Positions 59,565-64,000 of a stretch of DNA of 64,000 nt are shown here, in pieces. Positions within the stretch are counted from its first letter, which is position 1; each line of letters starts with the position of its first letter. The notes below the pieces were generated by a model. The model ran no database searches. It was given only the letters and a program-made list of their open reading frames with translations, and was not told the origin of the DNA. The position numbers and the translations under genes were made by a program. This DNA comes from Candidatus Delongbacteria bacterium (lineage in GTDB: Bacteria > CAIWAD01): NCBI GenBank assembly GCA_020634015.1, contig JACKCN010000003.1:422765-486764 (forward strand), read 5' to 3'.

Positions 59565-59933
59565 ATGAGTACCTGGACTCCTGACGACTCGCTGGTCCCG
59601 CTGGATCAGGATCACCTTGACGTGATGACCGACGGGGATCGCGAATTCGCCGCTGAACTGATCGAGATGTACCGCATCGATACCCGGCAGCGCCTCGAAA
59701 TCCTGCGTACCGCCCTGGATGGCATGGACTGGGAGCGCGTGGAACGGGAAGCCCACACCATCAAGGGTGCCAGCAGCAACGTGGGCACCAGTCTGGTGCG
59801 TTCGGTGGCATTCGAACTTGAAAAACTGGGGCATTCGGCCTCCATGGACGGGGCAGGGCAGTTGCTGGAACAGCTGATCCAGGAATTCGCCCGGGCCGAG
59901 GAAGCTTTGCAGGCCTGGTTGTCCCGGGAATGA
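59565..59933 (+). CDS. Stand-alone HPt phosphotransfer protein
   Basis: AAGGAG precedes the ATG at 59565; a GTG at 59514 would overlap the kinase stop and is rejected. The 122-residue protein is one HPt four-helix domain with H64 in EREAHTIKGASSNVG and the following glycine and serine residues conserved. It can pass phosphate from the second receiver of the hybrid kinase to a response regulator. The kinase already has its own HPt domain, so the free one may branch the relay. Confidence 0.88.
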   Translation: MSTWTPDDSLVPLDQDHLDVMTDGDREFAAELIEMYRIDTRQRLEILRTALDGMDWERVEREAHTIKGASSNVGTSLVRSVAFELEKLGHSASMDGAGQLLEQLIQEFARAEEALQAWLSRE

Positions 59934-59964
59934 ACCCTGGCTGAACCCTGCCGGAAAGGACATC

Positions 59965-60363
59965 ATGGGCGACACGACATCCTCCAGCAAACGACGAGTG
60001 CTCGTTGTCGATGACGATCCCGTCATCCGTGAGGTCTGTTGCCGCCTGCTTGAGGCCGGTGGGTTCCAGGTCGAGGACGTTGAGGATGGCCCCAGCGCCA
60101 TTCAGCGGCTGCAACAGCCGGCCGATTCTCCGGAACTGGTGCTGCTGGACATGACGATGCCCGGCATGAACGGCGTGGACGTGGTCGTGGAGATGGAACG
60201 CTTGTGCCTGCTGCACCCTGTGATCATCACCAGCGGCTACAGTGACGACGAGGTGCGCGAGCGCCTGCCTTCCGACCGGGTCAGGGGCTACCTGCGCAAA
60301 CCCTACAGCTTTCGCGAGCTGATCGACTGCGTGCAGAGCGTGATCCGCGAAACCCCAGCCTGA
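59965..60363 (+). CDS. Single-domain response regulator
   Basis: The 132-residue protein has a receiver domain with acidic residues 16-18 (VVDDDP), phospho-acceptor D62 in LVLLDMTMPGMNG, the switch threonine/serine in IITSGYSDD and lysine in YLRKPYSF. The sequence around SGYSDDEVRER resembles receivers of hybrid kinases more than CheY. It has no output domain. As the last gene of the run from cheY copy 2 it is the natural end point of the phosphorelay of the two genes before it. Confidence 0.87.
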   Translation: MGDTTSSSKRRVLVVDDDPVIREVCCRLLEAGGFQVEDVEDGPSAIQRLQQPADSPELVLLDMTMPGMNGVDVVVEMERLCLLHPVIITSGYSDDEVRERLPSDRVRGYLRKPYSFRELIDCVQSVIRETPA

Positions 60364-60553
60364 CCACTCGCGAGTTGCCCCACCCACGGCCCGCTGCGCT
60401 TTCCCCGACCATGGGGATTTGCCACCTTGCGCGCCGCTGTCCCGTTGCTGCATCCCATCCCGCCGGAACCCAGGACGGAAGTGATTTCCGACCACGGAGC
60501 AGGTCCCCGACCTGCCGGATTCTCCGGCCACGCTCGAGAAGGAATCCCCGCCC

Positions 60554-62554
60554 ATGCCACTTTCCGACGCCCTGCTGGGCAGTGCCGCCACCATTGCCCG
60601 TGGTCTGGCCATCGATGCGATCGCCGCCTGCAAATCCGGTCATCTGGGCCTGCCTCTGGGCGCGGCCGAAATCGGTGCGGTGCTGTTTGGCGACATCCTG
60701 CGCCTGGATCCCACCCAGCCCCGCTGGCTCAACCGGGACCGCTTCGTGCTCTCCGCCGGACACGGCAGCATGATGCTCTACGCCTGGCTCCATCTCTCGG
60801 GCCATGACCTCAGCCTGGACGACCTGCGGGCCTTCCGCCGGCTGGGCAGCCGCACTCCCGGGCACCCTGAATTCGGTCACACGGCCGGTGTCGAATGCAC
60901 CAGCGGCCCCCTGGGTCAGGGAGTGGGCAACGCGGTGGGCATGGCCATGGCTGCCAGAATGCTGGATGCGCGCTGCCGTGACGGGCAGGAGGCGCTGTTG
61001 GACTACAAGGTCTTCTGTCTGCTGGGCGACGGCTGCCTGCAGGAGGGCGTGACCCAGGAAGCCAGTGCTCTGGCGGGCCACCACGGACTGGACAATCTGG
61101 TGCTGCTCTGGGACAGCAATCGTGTCACACTGGACGCCATGGCCAGCGAGACCCAGAGCGACGACACGGCCGCGCGCTACCGGGCACTGGGATTTGATGT
61201 GCGCGAAGTGGACGGGCACTCGATTCCCGAGTTGCGCAAGGTCCTGCGCGAGGCGCGTGACACGCGCAACGGAAAGCCCTGGTTCATCATCTGCCACACC
61301 GAAATCGGCCGCGGGATTTCCCAGGTCGCCGGAACACCCAAGGGACACGGCGAAGGCGGAGCCGCCTTTGCCGTGGAAGCCCGCGCCGCCATGGGACTGC
61401 CCGCCGAAACCTTCTTCGTCAGCCCCGAGGTGCGCCAGGCATTCGCTGGCCGAGCCGCGGAGCAGGTACAGGCCGCGGCGGCCTGGCGGACACGCTGGGC
61501 AGCCTTCGCGGCCTCGCATCCCGAGATTGCCACGCCCATCGACGCCGCCATCGCGCACCACCTGCCGGGCAATCTGCTGGAAGAGATTCCGCTGGCGGCC
61601 GAGGGGGGCAACGTGGCTACCCGGGTCAGCGCCGGCGAGGCCCTGAGCCATGTGGCACGTCAGGTCGACCTGATCATCAGCGGCAGTGCCGACCTGCACG
61701 GCTCCACACGCAACGTGATCGCGGGAGGAGGAGACTTCGGCCCCGACCAGCCCACCGGGCGCAATATCCGCTTCGGCATTCGCGAACACGCCATGGGTGC
61801 GATTCTGAATGGCATGGCCTACGACGGCATCATTCACCCCTCGGGTGCCACCTTCATGGTCTTTGCCGATTACCTGCGGCCCGCGATCCGGCTGGCTGCC
61901 CTGTCCGGTCTGCCTGTGGTCTACTTCTTCACCCATGACTCGGTGGGAGTTGGAGAAGACGGCCCCACCCACCAGCCCATCGAAACCATCAGTGCCCTGC
62001 GCCTGATTCCCAATCTGGACCTGATTCGCCCCGCCGATGCCGAAGAGACCGCCGGGGCCGTCTGTGCGGCATTCGAGCGTCAGGACGGCCCCACCGTGCT
62101 CTCCCTGAGCCGCCAGAACCTGCCCACCCTGGACAGCATTCCGCCCCGCATCCGCCGCCGTGGCACACAACTGGGTGGCTATATCGCCCGGGCCGAGGAG
62201 ACCGATCTGGAACTGATCCTGATCGCCAGTGGCAGCGAACTGCAGCACGCACTGGCCGCCGCCAGCGAACTGGGCACGGGAGTGCGGGTGGTATCCATGC
62301 CCTGCATGGAGCGCTTCGCGCGTGAGCCCCATTCCTATCAGGAAACAGTCCTGCCCCCCGAGTGCACGGCGCGTGTGGCGATCGAGGCGGGCGTGGGCGA
62401 ACTCTGGCGGCGCTGGGTGGGAGATCGGGGCCGCATCCTTTCGATCGAGCGCTTCGGCATGAGTGCTCCCGGAGACGTGATCATGCAGGAGCTGGGCATC
62501 ACGGCAAAGGCCGTGATCGCCGCCGGGCGCTCGCAGCTGGGAGGTCGCTCGTGA
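60554..62554 (+). CDS. tkt: Transketolase
   Basis: Transketolase moves two-carbon units between sugar phosphates in the pentose phosphate pathway using thiamine diphosphate. The 666-residue protein has KSGHLGLPLGAAEIG near residue 26, SAGHGSMMLYAWLHLSG near 67, the TPP signature GDGCLQEGVTQEASALAGHH near 156, the Asn in LLWDSNRVTLD, and the pyrimidine domain with FGIREHAMGAI near 405 and HDSVGVGEDGPTHQP near 460. The C-terminal domain is complete. It has about 190 bases of its own upstream DNA, in which nothing specific is seen. Its stop overlaps the start of the dCTP deaminase gene (GTGA). Confidence 0.95.
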   Translation: MPLSDALLGSAATIARGLAIDAIAACKSGHLGLPLGAAEIGAVLFGDILRLDPTQPRWLNRDRFVLSAGHGSMMLYAWLHLSGHDLSLDDLRAFRRLGSRTPGHPEFGHTAGVECTSGPLGQGVGNAVGMAMAARMLDARCRDGQEALLDYKVFCLLGDGCLQEGVTQEASALAGHHGLDNLVLLWDSNRVTLDAMASETQSDDTAARYRALGFDVREVDGHSIPELRKVLREARDTRNGKPWFIICHTEIGRGISQVAGTPKGHGEGGAAFAVEARAAMGLPAETFFVSPEVRQAFAGRAAEQVQAAAAWRTRWAAFAASHPEIATPIDAAIAHHLPGNLLEEIPLAAEGGNVATRVSAGEALSHVARQVDLIISGSADLHGSTRNVIAGGGDFGPDQPTGRNIRFGIREHAMGAILNGMAYDGIIHPSGATFMVFADYLRPAIRLAALSGLPVVYFFTHDSVGVGEDGPTHQPIETISALRLIPNLDLIRPADAEETAGAVCAAFERQDGPTVLSLSRQNLPTLDSIPPRIRRRGTQLGGYIARAEETDLELILIASGSELQHALAAASELGTGVRVVSMPCMERFAREPHSYQETVLPPECTARVAIEAGVGELWRRWVGDRGRILSIERFGMSAPGDVIMQELGITAKAVIAAGRSQLGGRS

Positions 62555-63117
62555 TTCTCAGCGACCTGACCCTCAAGGAAATGCTGGCCGATGGCCGGCT
62601 GTTGGTGGAACCGCTGGAAGAGCATTCGGTCCAGCCCGCCTCGGTGGACTGCCGTCTGGGCAGCCACTTCCTGGTGATCGAGCAGAATTCGATGGACGTG
62701 CTCAGCCTGGACAAGGAAATCATCTACCGCGAGTTCGAAGGTGACAGCATCACGCTGCCGCCCCACAGTTTTCTGCTGGCCACCACCATGGAAACCGTGC
62801 GCCTGCCCAACAATCTCACGGCCTTCGTGGAAGGACGCTCGAGCATCGGGCGCATGGGCCTGTTCATCCAGAATGCGGGCTGGGTCGATCCCGGTTTCGA
62901 GGGGCGCATCACGCTGGAGCTGTACAACGCCAATTCCCTGCCGATCCGTCTCCAGGCCGGACGCCGGATCTGCCAGCTGGTCTTCTGCAAGATGGACCGT
63001 GACACGCCCAACCCCTATCGCGGCAAGTATCAGGGCCAGTCGCGCTCGGTGGGCAGCCGGGTCTTCCTGGACGCGGACAACCCGGTCCTGCCGGGACAGC
63101 CCGAGCCCCGCCCGTGA
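62551..63117 (+). CDS. dcd: dCTP deaminase
   Basis: dCTP deaminase makes dUTP for thymidylate synthesis. The GTG at 62551 has GGGAGG upstream and starts the protein with ILSDLTLKEM, as in relatives; frames from further upstream run through tkt. The 188-residue protein has VQPASVDCRLGSHF near 30, the active-site region VEGRSSIGRMGLFIQNAGWV near 93-112 and the catalytic glutamate in GFEGRITLELYN near 118. The C-terminal YRGKYQGQSRSVGSR closes the trimer. It is overlapped by the next gene (GTGA, 63114-63117). Confidence 0.92.
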   Translation: MILSDLTLKEMLADGRLLVEPLEEHSVQPASVDCRLGSHFLVIEQNSMDVLSLDKEIIYREFEGDSITLPPHSFLLATTMETVRLPNNLTAFVEGRSSIGRMGLFIQNAGWVDPGFEGRITLELYNANSLPIRLQAGRRICQLVFCKMDRDTPNPYRGKYQGQSRSVGSRVFLDADNPVLPGQPEPRP

Positions 63118-63578
63118 AGGCGGCAACGTACACGGAACTGCTGGAGCAGGTGCGTACCCTGTGTCAGCAGGATCGGGCCTCCGCGCCCGAGGCCATCGTG
63201 GCCCTGCTCCATCAGCGACTGGAGGGCTGGGACTGGGTGGGCTGGTATCTCACGGATCCTGCCGATCCGCGCATGCTCGTGCTGGGGCCCTATCGCGGCG
63301 CCGCCACCGATCATACGCACATTCCCTTCGGACGCGGGATCTGCGGGCAGGCGGCCGAACGCGCCGCGAGCATCGTGGTGCTGGATGTGAGTCAGGAAGA
63401 AAACTACCTGGCCTGCAGCAGCGAGACCCGCTCGGAGATCGTGGTGCCCCTGCTGCACGAAGGCCGGGTGATCGGCCAGATCGATGTGGACAGTCATCGG
63501 GCGGGTCACTTCGGCGAACCCGAACGCCTCTTTCTGGAAGAGCTCTGCCGCATCGCCTGCCCTGTGTTCCTCGCCTGA
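63114..63578 (+). CDS. msrC: GAF-domain protein, free methionine-(R)-sulfoxide reductase-like
   Basis: fRMsr enzymes (E. coli MsrC, formerly YebR) reduce free methionine-R-sulfoxide with thioredoxin. The 154-residue protein is one GAF domain with the family words WDWVGWYLT near 38, LVLGPYRG near 55, FGRGICGQAAE near 73 and NYLACSSETRSEIVVPLL near 97, and a terminal QIDVDSHRAGHF. The two cysteines that match the resolving and catalytic residues of the E. coli enzyme (C94 and C118) are present; the residue matching the third (C84) is not cysteine. The start is GTG, overlapping the dcd stop. Confidence 0.8.
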   Translation: MKAATYTELLEQVRTLCQQDRASAPEAIVALLHQRLEGWDWVGWYLTDPADPRMLVLGPYRGAATDHTHIPFGRGICGQAAERAASIVVLDVSQEENYLACSSETRSEIVVPLLHEGRVIGQIDVDSHRAGHFGEPERLFLEELCRIACPVFLA

Positions 63579-63718
63579 GATCCGATCTGCCAAGCCACGG
63601 CCCCTGTCCTTGAAATGGAGGGCTGGGGCTGAAGCGCAGACACTGCTCGCCAATTCCACATCCGCGATGACACGGTGGCGCGTGCGACCGGAGTCCCGTG
63701 GCTGTCAGGTGCCGAGGG

Positions 63719-63922
63719 TCAGTAGCTGATCAGGAAGGGAATCACCATCAGGGCCACTCCCACGCCGATCATCCATGGTATGCTGGAGATGAAGTAGGGG
63801 AAGATCATCAGCGCGACACCGCAGGCCAGCGGGACGATGGACTGGCTTCTGCGGCCATACATGAAGAAGCCGAAGCCGATCATGCCGAAGCACAGGCCCC
63901 AGAGCAAGGATGAACTTGTCAT
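63719..63922 (-). CDS. Small conserved-looking membrane protein (67 aa)
   Basis: The protein has two or three hydrophobic segments (about residues 5-20, 28-45 and 48-66) separated by a basic turn (GRRSQ). It resembles short membrane proteins sometimes labelled amino acid transport protein in databases, a label with no functional proof. The ATG is at 63922 on the minus strand. It runs towards the GAF gene and shares about 140 bases of intergenic DNA with it. Confidence 0.6.
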   Translation of the reverse strand: MTSSSLLWGLCFGMIGFGFFMYGRRSQSIVPLACGVALMIFPYFISSIPWMIGVGVALMVIPFLISY

Positions 63923-64000
63923 GGGCGTCTCACACGGGCAAGGGACGGTGTGACGCTAGCACCCGTCGTGAAGAGGTTGATCGGATCCGGCCCGTCCTGT

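Overview
The window is GC-rich, tightly packed Gram-negative chromosomal DNA, most probably from an uncultured member of the FCB superphylum (for example Delongbacteria, Eisenbacteria or Latescibacteria-like lineages). The inference rests on four secreted proteins ending in a PNPFNP-type C-terminal sorting domain, the DUF4159/DUF4175 pair, a TamA/TamB pair, a TonB receptor with a HmuY-like lipoprotein, and sigma-54 type promoters. No rRNA, tRNA, CRISPR array, transposase or phage gene was recognised; the only RNA gene seen is tmRNA.

Layout. Bases 1-6657 carry a partial methyltransferase, an ICMT-like membrane protein, then a coupled DUF4159-DUF4175-DUF72 run. Bases 6658-7907 are a lower-GC stretch with at most one small gene, followed by an aminotransferase on the minus strand. 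Bases 9350-14374 hold three related secreted proteins with sorting tails, each behind its own GG-N10-GC (-24/-12) promoter and followed by a strong hairpin terminator. Bases 14573-20491 hold an unknown lipoprotein and a probable envelope redox cassette: REC-DHp signalling protein, lipoprotein with a thioredoxin-like C-terminus, sorting-tail protein, TlpA-like thioredoxin and an outer-membrane beta-barrel.

Bases 20561-24717 are selA, a TerB-J co-chaperone and selB in one tight operon. A cluster of palindromic REP-type repeats (24751-25406), a methyltransferase, a 135-bp G-rich tandem repeat array (26266-26731) and a SIMPL-domain protein follow. A minus-strand operon (31399 to 27736) encodes an M1-peptidase-like protein that has lost its zinc site, a DUF1460 amidase-like protein and a SixA-like phosphatase. 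The tmRNA gene (31503-31854) is next, then tamB and a multi-POTRA TamA/BamA-like protein, a duplicated secreted protein, queC-queE-queD, the TonB receptor/HmuY pair, an EamA transporter, a HAD hydrolase and a GNAT acetyltransferase.

Bases 48931-60363 form a large signalling cluster: cheY-cheX; a small membrane protein; cheA-cheX-cheW with a terminator; then cheY-cheB-cheR-PilZ-hybrid kinase-HPt-response regulator. No chemoreceptor gene is present, so its receptors must lie elsewhere. The window ends with transketolase, dCTP deaminase and a free methionine sulfoxide reductase-like GAF protein in an overlapping run, and a small membrane protein on the opposite strand.
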